Shown: in pieces, positions 43,181-54,857 of the stretch
Layout of the letters: each line of letters starts with the position of its first letter
How positions within the stretch are numbered: position 1 is the first letter of the stretch
Assembly (NCBI GenBank): GCA_023548195.1
Contig: JAJHZJ010000496.1
Span: forward strand, 9,744,070-9,808,069
From: Bettongia penicillata ogilbyi
Lineage: Eukaryota; Chordata; Mammalia; Diprotodontia; Potoroidae
Direction: 5' to 3'
Length of the DNA stretch: 64,000 bases
Notes under the pieces: model-generated
Told to the model about the DNA's origin: nothing
The model's database searches: none
What the model saw: only the letters and a program-made list of their open reading frames with translations
Program-made: the position numbers and the translations under genes

Positions 43181-44184
43181 TTAACTGTATGTCAACATAG
43201 TAATCCTTAGCAATCCTATATATTTCATTTTATACATTTAAGAACATTGTGCTAAGAAGACAACCTTAGGCTTTGACAGACTGCTAAAGTACATATGACA
43301 CAAAAAAGCTTAAGTTCCCTGAGACTACATGTTCCCCAAGGACTCTAAATGTTAGGATTCCATGACAAATCAGGGTTGGATATGGATTTCAGAGACAAAG
43401 CTAGAGATTCCTAAGCCACCTCCTCCTCCCTTATTTTCCAGGTGCCATTCAATCACTGATTCCCCAATCCACCGGGACTGAAGAAAGTTTGCCCTCTCTT
43501 GTATCTATGCTACCTGAGTGATGTTGGAAGGGGCTCTAATCCTCTGGTCCTATGACACTATGAAACGTGTTACTCTGCGATCTGTGTGGAAGGCCCACTT
43601 ATACCTTTCACATTTCTGCCATTAGCAAAATAAAACAAGTAAACAAAAAACCCAACAACCAGCCTTTCTAAAATAAACTAAAGACAAATTTCCCTTCATG
43701 TCACCCTGGGAGAGCTCACAATACGCTACTTGGGTATTTATAAACCTGTGGCCCTGGAAGAGTGTGCTTGAAAGAGATCTCTGGCTCTGAGTCATGGCAG
43801 CCAGTGGGCGGATGACACTAACAATTCAGCAAGGTAGAAAACATGGGGTGAAAAAATGGAGGCTTGGGAAAGTCACGGACCCACTTTCCTAACAAAAGCA
43901 GTAGCAGGGTACAATGTCAGGTCCAGAAAATAAGTGAGTGGGAAAGTGACCACAATGAAAACAAGGGAAAATGGTTTCATCACTAAAACAATCCTGGGCG
44001 GAAATAAAATCAGAAGTGGAAAGTACAAATAGGCCTTTCCACACTACAAAGTCCAGATGGGCTTTCAGTTTCTTTAGTTCAGTGGCATACACAGAAAACC
44101 GCATTCAGCAGAAATGAGCAATGAGTACCCACTGCTTGTAACCCCCACAGTGGAGATGGAGACGTTCTCAAAGAAGTCTTTAGA
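43181..44184. other. No recognised feature
   Basis: Non-repetitive sequence. A 71-codon minus-strand frame at 43889-44104 is Cys- and Phe-rich but has no known motif. Confidence 0.4.
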
Positions 44185-44304
44185 AGATCCACTCATTTAT
44201 CCCACATTTGTACGTAAAGTGTCTACTGTGGTCAGAACAGTGCTCTGGTCATTATGGGAGATATGAAAATAACTAGGAGAGGACCCCTGACCTCCTGAGG
44301 CTTA
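44185..44304 (-). mobile_element. L2-like antisense module
   Basis: 'aaagtgtctactgtggtcag', 'aacagtgctctggtcattat' and 'cccctgacctcctgaggctt' form the recurrent module. Confidence 0.45.
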
Positions 44305-44555
44305 AACTATCAGATGTAGTATGGGTTAATGGGTACAATGTCGGACTTAGAATCAGGAGGACCCCACTTTAAATACCTCTTCCTACATTTAAGAACTATG
44401 TGACTGTGTGACGGTCACTCTACTTCTCATCCATAAAATGGGGATATCGATGGCACCCACCTTACCCAGTTTCTGTGATGATAAAATGAGATAATATGTG
44501 TAAATTTTGGAAAACTGAAAAAATACTACACAAATGTAAGCTTTCATGTCACAAG
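44305..44555 (+). mobile_element. MIR/CORE-SINE
   Basis: 'gaatcaggaggaccccactt', 'tctcatccataaaatgggga', 'gatgataaaatgagataata' and 'tactacacaaatgtaagctt' cover head to tail. Confidence 0.75.
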
Positions 44556-44634
44556 CACAATTATTTTTAAGGGTTTCAGTTCTGTGATTTAATCAGGGTG
44601 GAAATTTCCTCCTCCAATATTCATATACATATGC

Positions 44635-44790
44635 AGGTGTTGAGTCGTTTCAGTCATGTCTGTGTCTTTGTGACCCCATTCGGGGTGTTCTTGACAAAGA
44701 TAGTGGTTTGCCATTTCCTCCTCCAGTTCCTTTTTACAGATGATGAACTGAGGCAAACAGGGTTAAATGAATTGCCCAGAATCACATTTA
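44635..44790 (-). mobile_element. tRNA-headed SINE, antisense, head missing
   Basis: 'gagtcgtttcagtcatgtct', 'gaccccattcggggtgttct', 'tgccatttcctcctccagtt' and 'aactgaggcaaacagggtta' are the antisense tail and core. Confidence 0.8.
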
Positions 44791-45519
44791 AGTAAGTTGC
44801 AAAGATAGTTGAAATTCACTGACTGCATTTCGCTTCACAGAGGGAAAAAGTCACGTCATTTGGGCTTACAAGCATTACAGACTTTTGAGAGAACCTAGAG
44901 CTCAGCAAAAACATGCGAATCCACCAAAAATGACTTCTGCAAATTAAGGATAAAATTTGTAAGTGAGTCTACAGACACAGACAAAATCAAATTACCTCTT
45001 GTGGGTCCACTTGATGACCTTGATTAAAAAGCCACACAGTCCTCCCTCCTACAAACTGTTGAAAGAGAGAAAAATGCTACCATCTCCTTTTCTCATGCCT
45101 CCATCTGAGAAAAGATAGAAGGAAGATTTGGAAAGGAAATCCCAACATATCAGTTTGAACCTATGTCAGATTTCAGGGTCATTTAGGAAAGTACTCTCCT
45201 TCTAAAATGGACAGTTCAGTTTGAAGCCTTTTAAGAAAGCTGCCTCTTCAGACTCATTTCTGTACCCCTTTTCCAAGACCATTCATCCCACTTCTGTACA
45301 TAAACTGCCTATTGGACAGTGTTGAGTTGCTATGCCCCATTTTCAAGGAGCTAGACAGTAACTTGTTTTGAATTATTAATTAGGTCACTGACAAAAATAG
45401 CTAAGCAGTTAAGTTCCCAGAACTTATCCATTGCTAACTAAAAGCCACACTTCCCCATGATTCCTATCCTGTAACCAGACGTTATATTTGGAATCATTCT
45501 AGTTCATATTTATGGACAT
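44791..45519. other. No recognised feature
   Basis: Non-repetitive sequence without a frame of note. Confidence 0.4.
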
Positions 45520-45650
45520 TGAAATGACTTACTTGACTGTGGACAAGTCACTTAAACTTCTGGAGTCTCAGTTTACTTATCTCAGCAAAATTAAGAGTTG
45601 AATTAGAGGGAATCGAGGTCTCTTCCAAGTCTACATCTGTGATACCATGA
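45520..45650 (+). mobile_element. MIR-type SINE
   Basis: 'gtggacaagtcacttaaact', 'tctggagtctcagtttactt' and 'gaggtctcttccaagtctac' are in sense order. Confidence 0.7.
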
Positions 45651-45784
45651 TGTTTATTTCAATAACCCAGAATGTCAGCCCTGAGATTTTAGGCCTTCTG
45701 GCTTCCATGATTATGTCAATAATTTGTCAATGATTTATTGTTACTCTTGCTGTCACATGGATGTTATTTCTTCACCATAGAAAG

Positions 45785-45985
45785 TATCTCAAAGAGAAAA
45801 CTCCTTGTATCCATGCAGATCAACAACTCTTCTTCAACTTAACATCTTAGAGAGTAGTCTTCTGAAGGCACGAAGGTGTTCAGAACCTGTCCCAAGGTTA
45901 CAGAGCCAGTATTTTCCAGAAATGAATTTAATCTGTCCTGGTTCCAAGGCCCATTCTATCTACTGTAACTTGCAGCCTTTCATTA
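45785..45985 (-). mobile_element. SINE (same type as 41614), antisense
   Basis: 'acatcttagagagtagtctt', 'gtcccaaggttacagagcca' and 'cctggttccaaggcccattc' are the reverse of the tail, core and head blocks of the SINE at 41614. Confidence 0.65.
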
Positions 45986-46089
45986 TCAAAATAGATAGCT
46001 GCAACCTTCTGAAACCATATTGGGGGGCCTTAAATGAGGAATAAAAGTCATTTGTATTCTATCTCTGTGACCACTGCAGATTCTTGATC

Positions 46090-46400
46090 CATAAAAGTGA
46101 CCTAGCCAGGTCCAGGATTTGGGAAGGTGATTTTGACAGCAATGTAAAGGGTGGAACAGAGAGGATATAAGCTAGAAGCAGTGAGTCCATTGAGGAGGCT
46201 GACAGAATAATAGTCCCAGCAGAAGATGCTGTTGGCCCATAATGGGTTCTGGCCATGAGGAAGAAGAAGGCTACAAGAGATGAGTTGGATAAGTCTAGGG
46301 TATTGCTTGAAGAGAGGAGGCCATAAAGAGACCAGAGTTGCTTGGGCATCCAGGTGACTGGAAGGGCAGCAAAGTTTTCAAAAAGAGTGGAATCACATTC
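46090..46400 (-). mobile_element. L2-like LINE fragment, antisense
   Basis: 'gaaggtgattttgacagcaa', 'gagtccattgaggaggctga', 'cagaataatagtcccagcag' and 'gggcatccaggtgactggaa' fit the block order '..gattattctgacagctgtg..gttaggaggctgttgcaatagtcc..gggtgactgg'. The 96-codon minus-strand frame here is the L2 coding strand and may be a trace of L2 ORF2. Confidence 0.5.
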
Positions 46401-46454
46401 TGAGAGACCTCTGAGATAGAGATATCAGAGAGCGCGCTAGGTCAAAGGGTCATG

Positions 46455-46655
46455 CAATCAAAAGTACAGAGCTAGGAAGGAACCTCAGCAACCATCCAGT
46501 TCAAACTCCTCACTTTACAAATGAAGAAACTGAGGCAAAGAGAGGTTAAATGACGTACCCAGAGCCCCAATCGCTAACAGAGTCTGAACTCAGAGTCAGG
46601 TTTTCAAGCTCCAGACCCAGGATTATCTCCCTTATAGCCATACTACATCTTGCAT
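46455..46655 (-). mobile_element. MIR/CORE-SINE, antisense
   Basis: 'gagctaggaaggaacctcag', 'caaatgaagaaactgaggca', 'aagagaggttaaatgacgta' and 'gtctgaactcagagtcaggt' are near-complete antisense blocks. Confidence 0.8.
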
Positions 46656-46694
46656 CCCTGGCTATTATGTGAATAAATTCCAAAGATCAATATC

Positions 46695-46890
46695 AAATAC
46701 CACCATAGTTTTATTTAGCCCTTTTAGTATTTCAAAAAACTTCCCTATATGATTTCTCATTTGATTTTCACAACAACTTTAAGAAGTAAGTGGGGCAGGA
46801 ATTGTTAGCTTCTTGCATATTGGGGGGAAGCTGAGGCCCCAACCACAGTGGTAAAACTAGGATGACTCTAGCACAAGATTCTTCCCTTAA
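46695..46890 (-). mobile_element. MIR-type SINE, antisense
   Basis: 'tctcatttgattttcacaac', 'aactttaagaagtaagtggg' and 'gggaagctgaggccccaacc' are the antisense tail and core. 46891-47380 has no recognised feature. Confidence 0.6.
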
Positions 46891-47380
46891 CCATCATGTG
46901 GGAAAAAAAGTGATGCTAGGGTCATACCAGCACAGTAGAAGGACTTCATTAATGATTGATAACTGGGACTTGACATTTGGGATCAGAAGTCAACTAATCA
47001 GTTACCCAAAGCAACCCAGCCCTGTAGGTCTGGATAAAGAGTAACTAACTGTGGGACAGCTATTCTGGAAATTCAAAGTTCAGAGGTTACAGCCCCTGCT
47101 CAGGAACAATATATAAAAGAGAAACGCAGGATAAACAAGGCACACGAACAACGATGAGGAAACATCCCATGATTAGTTTTTCTTGCAGATGTACCTTTCT
47201 TCAACCAACCAAAGACAAAGAAGGCTGCTGCACCAATCATGATGCCAGCTGCAGAATCTAGACCACACCCATAATTCCCATTCTAATTTCCTAGAAAGAT
47301 CTTTTCCCATCATACACTCCAGGTACTGTGTTTGACATGACACCAGGTCATACTTTTGGACTTTACTCCTATTCATGTAT

Positions 47381-47740
47381 TTCCCATTCTAATTCAACTG
47401 GTCTGCAAGTTGTCCCCAATGGCCAACACATCTCCTACCTCCATACTTTTGTATGGACTTGTATATAGACTTTTGTATAGAGAATACACTAGCTTCTCAT
47501 CCCTGATTTCTTTCAAAGCACAACTGAATGGCTACCTCCTATATGAGGCATTTCCTGATCCCCTACTTTATCAGGATTCCAAAATTCATTTTATTTTTCC
47601 ATACTTATATTTTTGAGTACATAAGTAAACCCCTTGGGGACACAGGTAGTTTTATTTTTTTTTTTTACTTTTTCTCTCAAGCAATTAACATAGAGTGGCT
47701 TACACACAGTAGGCATTTAATATTGGTAATTGAATTGGTT
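47381..47740 (+). mobile_element. L2 LINE 3' end
   Basis: 'acaactgaatggctacctcc', 'gaggcatttcctgatcccct', 'taagtaaaccccttggggac' and 'cacagtaggcatttaatatt' followed by 'ggtaattgaattg' cover the C-terminal coding end and the tail of L2. Confidence 0.7.
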
Positions 47741-48570
47741 GCCTTCAGAGAGATTGTCCAAATAACAAATTCCCCCAGTTAGAATCCTGTTCATTGGCTG
47801 TTTTTCATAACAATTACTCATTTGACAATAACATTCAAGTTTAGTAAAAAAAAAATTGGTTTATAAAATTGAGTCACATAAAAAAAGTTATTGGAGACAC
47901 TCATTCTAAATAGCCCGAGAGGGCCATAAGCCAAGTCAGAATTTAGGACATGCCCCAATTTTATTTTTAAATAAACTTATCACTTCCATCTCTAAAAAAG
48001 TGGTAAGAGAAGATTTCCACAACACATGCTCTCTTTCACAAAATCGATAAATATCACGTTTTGAAGTTGCTGATGTCCAGAGTGTCATCAATTCTGTATT
48101 CTTTCCACTGGATTCACCTCTCCCTGGCCTTTCCACATTTTTATAGTTTCCAACCTAGTTTATACCAGTCATATTTTAGCCAGGCTGTCACACTTGGAAG
48201 CACATCCCTCAGGATGTCAAAGGGCATTACTAACAAGCAGGATTACACAGGACTTGCTTGGAGCCACCAGTGTGGGGAAGGGAGCAGAGCACCCTGGGCA
48301 AAATAGTAACATGGAAAGCAGTAGAGAGTGCTCTCTTAGTATCAGGTGAAGAAAGAATGGGATGGAACTGAGAGAGATGCCACCTTTGGGAACACTGATT
48401 GGGTAGAAGGTGATTTCTGAAGAGAACAGGTGGGTCTGAAGTAGGACCATATACTACCCTTCCATAATGATGTTTTTTAACAACCAATTACTTAGAAACA
48501 TGGGAGTTCCTAAGGCCCTGCCTGAGCCCTCTTCTCCCTAAATACTAGATTCAGTCATCTCACTAGCTTG
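47741..48570. other. No recognised feature
   Basis: Short A-runs at about 47848 and 47880. Overlapping frames on both strands at 48061-48306 and 48217-48487 have no known motif. Confidence 0.4.
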
Positions 48571-48822
48571 CTGTTCCATTGTTTATGTTGTGTTACCTCA
48601 GTTGTGATCCCATTTGGGGGTTTCTTGTCAAAGATATTGGAATGGTTTGCCATTTCCTTCTTTGACTCCTTTTACAGATAAGGGAACTGAGGCAAACAGA
48701 GTTAAATAACTTTCCCAGGATCTCACAGATAGCAAGTATCTACAACTGGATTTGAACTCAGGAAGATGAGTCTTCCTAACTCCAGGCCCAGCGCTTTATC
48801 CACTGTTACCACCTTACTGCCC
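48571..48822 (-). mobile_element. tRNA-headed SINE, full length, antisense
   Basis: 'gtgatcccatttgggggttt', 'ggaatggtttgccatttcct', 'gaactgaggcaaacagagtt', 'ggatttgaactcaggaagat' and 'gcgctttatccactgttacc' run tail to head. Confidence 0.85.
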
Positions 48823-48879
48823 TCATCAGCTCTCATGGATTCAATATTCATACATAAACCTAGCATTCTCAGATCTATT

Positions 48880-49700
48880 TATGCATCCTTAACCTAGCTC
48901 CTGACTCTAATGTCCATCTCCAACTGCTTATTGGACATCTCAAATTGGATCCACAGGTCCAAAATGGAACTCATTATTCCCCTCCTCCCAAACTCTCCTA
49001 TCTTCCTTACATCCCTATTACTATCAAGGGCATACAGTACTGCCAGGCACCCAAGTTCAAACTTTTCACTCTCTCTCACCCTGCCCCATGCCCCATCACC
49101 TCATATCCACTCTGTAACCAGGGCCTGCCAATTTACTTTCATGATATCTCTTTTATACGTCCTCTCCTATCCTGTGATATTGCTACTACGCTGGTACAGC
49201 TACCCTGGTACAGACTCACACTACAGCCCCACTGTATGTTGTAGTAGCCTGTTGGTTGGTCTCCTTGGCACAAGTTTCTTTCTACTCTAGTCCATTGTCA
49301 CTCATCTGTCAAGCTAATCTTCCTAGAGTGAAAATCTGACCTTCTCATCCACCTATCCAGTAAACTCCAATGGTTCCCTATTACCTCCACAATCAAACAT
49401 AAAATCCTCTGTCTGGCTTTTAAAACCCTTCATAACTTGGCCCCTCTGGTCTTTCCAGTTTTCTTACACTTTATTCCTCTCTATGTACTCTGAGATCGAG
49501 GAATATCAGCCTCCTTCTTGATCCAGGACCAGGGCCCTCTATTTCCTGACTGTGAGTTTTCACTGTCTATTTCTTATGCCTGAAATTCTCTCCTTTCTTG
49601 TCTTTGCTTTGTGGTTTGCCAGGCTTCTTTTAAGTCTTTGCAAGAATTATTTCTTGATTCTTCTTAATGTTAGCTCCTTTGCCCTGAGATTATATATGTG
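48880..49700 (+). mobile_element. L2-like LINE, sense, long fragment
   Basis: 'aaaatggaactcattattcc', 'accagggcctgccaatttac', 'cttcctagagtgaaaatctg', 'caatggttccctattacctc', 'ttcataacttggcccctctg' and 'gcctgaaattctctcctttc' are blocks of the L2 ORF2 C-terminal region in order. Two overlapping plus frames at 48910-49290 (126 codons) and 48945-49244 (99 codons) shadow it without an intact RT domain. This is the sense counterpart of the fragment at 4031-5005. Confidence 0.65.
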
Positions 49701-49714
49701 TGTAATTATATGTG

Positions 49715-49895
49715 TGTGCATCCTGGGCCATCTCCAATCATGATGATCAGGTACTGGACGCTGATGGCTCTGGAGAAGAAGGCGAGGTCGGTGACCTTGC
49801 ACAGCTTTCCTCACTCTAAACAAAGTCAACTGCAAGTCATGTCTCGTCCATATGTCACAGTCCTCTTCGAGAACAAAGGACAGATACAGCAACAA
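49715..49895 (+). mobile_element. Marsupial SINE, 3' half
   Basis: 'gggccatctccaatcatgat', 'ctgatggctctggagaagaa', 'cggtgaccttgcacagcttt', 'caaagtcaactgcaagtcat' and 'ctcttcgagaacaaaggaca' match the 3' half of a long marsupial SINE. The tail 'cagcaacaata' leads into a microsatellite. Confidence 0.65.
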
Positions 49896-50240
49896 TATGT
49901 GTGTGTGCAGGTATTTGTATTTATATACACACATACATATATAGGTATGTGCGTTTATATGCACATGTATGTGTGTATACACATGTGTATTTATATATAC
50001 ATATGTATTGTATTTCTAGGTATGCACATTTATATCTACATGTGTATGTCTATGTCTATATATGGGCACATTTGTGTGCATGTACACACATGTGTATTTA
50101 TATACACATGCATATTGTATATACATATGTGTGTATTTATATACATGTGTGTATTATACACACAGACATGTGAGTTTGTAAGCATGTATTTGTATATATA
50201 GGCATGTGAATTTATACAGACATATATGAGTTAATGCACG
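49896..50240. repeat. CATA/TGTG low-complexity tract
   Basis: TGTGTG, CATATA and TACACA units over 345 bp. The 167-codon frame at 49698-50201 and the 90-codon frame at 49901-50173 consist of Tyr/Ile/Cys/Val/His repeats from this tract and are not genes. Confidence 0.9.
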
Positions 50241-50559
50241 TATGTACTGCTTGCTTTTTTCTTTTCAAGACATCTGTCACAAGGTATGGATCAATGGGTA
50301 GGGAAAGGAATAGGAGGATATATCTGGAAATAAAGGTTACATAAAACAAAAATGTCAATAATATTAAGATCTTCAAAAAAATTTAGCTGCTTCATAAAAG
50401 TTTAGTTCCCATTTATCAAACAGCATGAGGGGGTAGTTGAAGGAGAAGGGAGTAGACCTCTCCAATGCCTTGATCAGTCCACCTCTGGCATATCATACTC
50501 CCTTTTGATGCCATACTTTTCATAAACTAATATGATCAGAGATGGTGAAGGGTCTTAAG

Positions 50560-50974
50560 ACTGACTGGTGGACTGAAAATAGATTGAAAGAGTTCAGAAT
50601 GTTTAGTCAGAAAAGGAAAAGAGTGGAGAAGAGAGAGGTTGACAAGGAAAACATGGACCTTGAGTAATTTAAAGCTATTTCATGGAAACACAAAACAAGG
50701 TTTCAACTCGTTCTGATTGATCCCAAGTAGGAGAATTAGGAAGCAAGAGTAAAAGTTGCTAAGCAATGGATTTCAGTGTGAAGTAAAGAAAAATTTCCTG
50801 GGTGTTAGAAATACCCCTAAGTAGAATGGTCTGTTGAGAGAGGCAGCGAATGCTTCCATGATGGAGGGCCTCAGACAAAGCAGGATGGCCACCAGACGTG
50901 ATGTTGGAAAGGGATGATTATTTAGGTGATAGTTGAACTTAATGTTTCTGTGATGCCTCCTACCTATGAATTCC
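50560..50974 (+). mobile_element. CR1/L3-type LINE fragment, sense
   Basis: 'gaatgtttagtcagaaaagg', 'gaaaaatttcctgggtgtta', 'aagtagaatggtctgttgag' and 'aagcaggatggccaccagac' match sense CR1/L3. The stretch 50241-50559 before it is unassigned. Confidence 0.6.
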
Positions 50975-51170
50975 TGCGCTTGTCCTGCACTTGGGATCAG
51001 GAGACCCAGGCTCAGATACTGGCTCATATATTAACAATAGAGCCTTAGGCAAATCAGCCAGTCTTTCTGAAACTCAATTTTCTTCATCTAATAAAGGGGA
51101 GTGGGGATACTTACCTACCTACTGCACGTGGTTGTGGTAAAGGGAAAAAGTTAAATCTTTGTAATGGTCG
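50975..51170 (+). mobile_element. MIR/CORE-SINE
   Basis: 'ggatcaggagacccaggctc', 'taggcaaatcagccagtctt', 'cttcatctaataaaggggag' and 'ctacctactgcacgtggttg' are in sense order. Confidence 0.65.
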
Positions 51171-51179
51171 AAGTGATAG

Positions 51180-51295
51180 GATCTTAAATTAGGATCGTAA
51201 CTTTCATGAGCTGGTGAGGACCTTAGAGACCATCTATTCTAACTTCTACATTTTACTGATGAGGAAACTGAGGGACAGGGAGGTTAAGTGACTTG
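51180..51295 (-). mobile_element. MIR-type SINE, antisense
   Basis: 'gtgaggaccttagagaccat', 'ttttactgatgaggaaactg' and 'agggaggttaagtgacttga' are clear antisense blocks, facing the sense copy just upstream. 51296-51659 has no recognised feature. Confidence 0.75.
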
Positions 51296-51659
51296 ATTTT
51301 TTTCTCTTGTTGGCAATCCCAGGTATGTCACTTGATAACCCATAATTTCCCTTAGCAGGGCCCATACCTTTGCTCTCCAGGGCACTTTCTACTGGTGATA
51401 ACTCCTCAGAACTTACCCTCAGCCAAGTGCTGAACTAATGAAAAGTACTCTCATTGCTCTACCACCAACTATTCTTTTACAGTTCCCTTCTTCCCCCTTC
51501 TTATTCCCACATTCCCAACACGATTTTTGACCTCTCATTCATAGGAAGTCCCCTATACTCTAGATTCCTTCCTTCATTCACCAAAACCTGTTCTCAGCCA
51601 GCAGCCCCATTGACAGGATCTAAACTAACTCACGTTCAGATGTTTGCCAATGGTGGAGC

Positions 51660-51855
51660 GAGAGGTAACAAAATGTCGTAGAATATTCCCCCACTGGATT
51701 TGTGATCATAAGGCCTCAGTTTGATTTCTGGCTATGTCACCTGTGTGATTTTGGATGGGTCATTTTCTTTCTTTGGCTCTCATTTTGATCATCTGTAAAA
51801 TGCGACTTTTCAAATAGATGACCTCTATGGTCCCTTCCTGTTCTAAATCCTGCAG
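51660..51855 (+). mobile_element. MIR/CORE-SINE
   Basis: 'gatttctggctatgtcacct', 'tttggatgggtcattttctt', 'tgatcatctgtaaaatgcga' and 'cctctatggtcccttcctgt' are in sense order. Confidence 0.75.
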
Positions 51856-52029
51856 TAAAACCTTTACTCCATTGCAGGGGAAGACATTATTGCTTTGAAG
51901 GAGATGAGAATTATTATTATTCTTGAAACAGATGAGAATGATACAAAGAAAAGAATTGCTAATTATGGGAGGCTACTACAGATAATACCAAACTGGTTGG
52001 GGCAATAATTTTCCAAGAAGTGATCATAA

Positions 52030-52265
52030 TGACAGCTCATATTTCTATATAATTCTAAAATAAACAAAATGCTTAATGCAGATTATCTCTTTGGATTCTT
52101 ACAACAATCCTGTGGAAGGGAGGGCCATTATTATCTTCATCTTACATATGAGGAAACTGGTCCAGTGGATCAATGACTTGGTACTAAAAAGTGAAATGGG
52201 ATTTGATTGCTGGACCTCTGGACGGGAGACTCAGAACTCTACCTTCTACTCCACACTATCTCAAG
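52030..52265 (-). mobile_element. MIR/CORE-SINE, antisense
   Basis: 'ttggattcttacaacaatcc', 'cttacatatgaggaaactgg' and 'accttctactccacactatc' run tail to head. 52266-52929 is unassigned. Confidence 0.7.
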
Positions 52266-52929
52266 GAATATGGCTGGCCCATCTTGAAATTCACATCACC
52301 TTGAAAACTGAATCTGCTTTATTGATTCATGAGGTTAGTCTTGTGACCTTTTCAGTACCTTTTCATCTGTGGTCATCTTAAGAGCCCCTGTGTCTGGTGA
52401 CACATTAAGCCAATGCTGCTTCAGACACAAGAAGGCCAAGAAATGAAAGTAGTAACACTGGACAAAGCAATTTGTCAAAATTGGGCCAACTTTCAATGCA
52501 TCTCTGTAACCTGATATTAATTTTTAAAAAGCTTGTTCCAAATGGCAAATGGGACTCTTTCTTTCAACTTAGGGAATAGAAAAACTGTAGAAAGTAGTCA
52601 AAAATTTGGATGCTGGAGGAATTTTTTTTCCCACAAAAAGATTTTCCAGGTTAAATAAAATTATCTCATTGTATGAGTCATTTTAAACCTAAATTGGATT
52701 AAATCATAAAAAGACCAGTAGTAACAACATTGAAACATAGAACCTAAACAGGATAAATTAGCAAGCTTCTTGGAACAAGGTAGTTCTATGAGCAAAAGCA
52801 CGTCTTATGGTTAATTTTGTGGTATTTTTTTTAACCTCTGACTGACACAGTCAAATTTGATTCAGTTCAGTCAGCATTTAAATAAAATGTGTTTTATCAA
52901 CATCTTTTTTAGAACTCACATTAATTGTT

Positions 52930-53150
52930 ACAGTCACATAACATTTGGCTTTATTATAGTATCCTTTACATTTTGCTGATTGTATTTACTGCATATAATG
53001 TTTTCCTGGTTCTGCTTACATCCCTATGCATCAGTTGATGAAGTCATCTTGGGGTTTTTTGTAAATTCCTGAAGTTGAGTTATTTCATATGGCCCAACAG
53101 TATTTCTTTGCAATTATATACTACCATTGATCCAGTCAGGGTCCCATTTG
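52930..53150 (-). mobile_element. L1-type LINE 3' region, antisense
   Basis: 'ttttcctggttctgcttaca', 'catcagttgatgaagtcatc' and 'ggcccaacagtatttctttg' with 'caattatatactaccattga' match the reverse complement of the L1-type 3' region (compare the better-preserved 62640-63295). Confidence 0.5.
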
Positions 53151-53560
53151 TGGACATCCAATTTCAACAAGCATTTATTAAACATCTATTCTATGCAAGA
53201 CGCTATGATGTAACATCTCTTAGTCAAAGACAAAAAGAAAACAAACCCAAAGTGAACCAAAAAAAATCCATGGGTAAGAGTAGCTTAGATTCTCCTATAA
53301 TATATATTCAGATAGACAAATAAAAAATGCAAGGTGGAAGGTATATGAAGTAAATACAGGATCATTTCAAGGATGGAGTAAGTAGTGACAACCAGGAAGG
53401 TATCAGGAAGGGCTCTGTGAATATGTCTTAAGTGAACCTTGAAAGAAACTGGGATTCCAATGGGTAGATAGAAGAAACAAACTCATTACACACATGGAGA
53501 ACCATCAAGGCAAAGTCACAGAGGTGGGAGCCAGTCGGCCATGCACCAACAATAGAAAGT
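53151..53560 (-). mobile_element. L2-like LINE fragment, antisense
   Basis: 'aagcatttattaaacatcta', 'gaagggctctgtgaatatgt', 'aagtgaaccttgaaagaaac' and 'acatggagaaccatcaaggc' follow the recurrent long-repeat order. 53561-53934 is unassigned. Confidence 0.5.
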
Positions 53561-53934
53561 CAATCAGTTTGATGGAAACATACCTTGAAACAGAGGCAAT
53601 AATGAGAAATATCTGAAGCCATCTGGTTTCTCTAGATGTCAACCTTCAAAATACCCTGAGATGCCTGAATCCCCAGGACAAGTTTCACAATGATTTTATT
53701 AAACCAATATTTCAACCTCAATCTTCTTATTTTAACTCAAGCATAAATTTGATTGGTTTATTTCTCTCTTTTTACAACTTACAACTTTTACAACTTACAA
53801 CGTAGAAGTTTGGATAACATTGGGAACAACAGCCAGCTTTTCATCCCCTGAAGTCTGATTTTTGGCCACCATGTCTCATCTTCTAAAAACTGAAGTATCA
53901 AATACTTCTTACTTCTGTCTAAGAATAAAATCGT

Positions 53935-54080
53935 GTAATAGCAGTAAAACAATTATTGGCTCTCAAGTTGAATATCTGGATTTAATCCTGACTTTGTCAC
54001 TGTTTGCACTTTCCTCCCTGGGCAAATCTATAAGTCTAACTAAAAGGTAGTTGGACTAGATGAAGTCTAAGGCTCTCAAA
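53935..54080 (+). mobile_element. MIR-type SINE
   Basis: 'tatctggatttaatcctgac', 'cctgggcaaatctataagtc' and 'agttggactagatgaagtct' are sense blocks. Confidence 0.6.
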
Positions 54081-54084
54081 TGTA

Positions 54085-54262
54085 TTGTAGACTAAAAGCT
54101 GGAGGGGACCTCAGATACCATCTATTCTAACCCCCTCTTTTTGTAGGTGAGAAAGCTGAGGCCCACAGAGAAACATGACTTCCCCAAGGTAACATAGGGA
54201 AATTGACAGAGACAGAATTCAAACTCAGGACTTTTGACTCCCACATTCTAATGTCCCTTACT
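54085..54262 (-). mobile_element. MIR/CORE-SINE, antisense
   Basis: 'gctggaggggacctcagata', 'gtgagaaagctgaggcccac' and 'gacagaattcaaactcagga' are antisense blocks, back to back with the sense copy at 53935. Confidence 0.75.
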
Positions 54263-54459
54263 CTGAATTCCTTCTGAATTGTTTCTAAATATAGTCTTCT
54301 TTGCTTATATTGTGCCTCTCCCCAACCAACTCCCAGGTCTAATTCTATAATACTAAGGGAGGTGAGGGAATATTTGCAATCCTGTTAAAAACAGTGTTGA
54401 CTGGGCACTGGGAAGAGCTCTCCTAGAATTATCCATCACAATGAGACATACTTCCCTGC

Positions 54460-54555
54460 CTAAGGCAGTAGACAGGATGTTGCAATTGGAGTCAAAGGAC
54501 CTGGGTTCAAATCTCAGCTTTGCCACTTGTTACCTTTAAGCAATTCTTTATGAAA
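54460..54555 (+). mobile_element. SINE head fragment
   Basis: 'gcagtagacaggatgttgca' and 'cctgggttcaaatctcagct' with 'ttgccacttgttacctttaa' give the tRNA-like head. The tail is lost. Confidence 0.7.
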
Positions 54556-54691
54556 TTGAAATAAATCACCCACTTGCATATTTAAATCCTGATAATAAAG
54601 TATCGCATGTATTTTTTACTTATATACAACTCTACTTTTGAAGCCAGAAGTTGTAAATTTGTCATCAAAATGATTTTGCTGATTACTTACT

Positions 54692-54855
54692 GTAGTGAAG
54701 AAAGCACTGACTTTAGAGTCAAAGGGTCTGGATTCAGACTCAGCTTGAATGCTCACAACCCATGTGACTTTGAGCAAACCATCTCTGAGCCTTAACTTCC
54801 TCATCTGGTTGAAGTCTAAGATATCTTCTTGCTCCACATCTATGACCTTACAATT
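54692..54855 (+). mobile_element. MIR/CORE-SINE
   Basis: 'ttagagtcaaagggtctgga', 'gactttgagcaaaccatctc' and 'ccttaacttcctcatctggt' are in sense order. Confidence 0.7.
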
Positions 54856-54857
54856 GG

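Noticed and set aside
48910..49290. 126-codon plus-strand frame
   Set aside because: It lies in an L2-like LINE fragment. Any coding signal is a relic of L2 ORF2 and not a host gene.
49698..50201. 167-codon plus-strand open frame, one of the longest in the window
   Set aside because: It covers a SINE 3' half and a CATA/TGTG low-complexity tract. Its Tyr/Ile/Cys/Val/His pattern is the translation of that tract.
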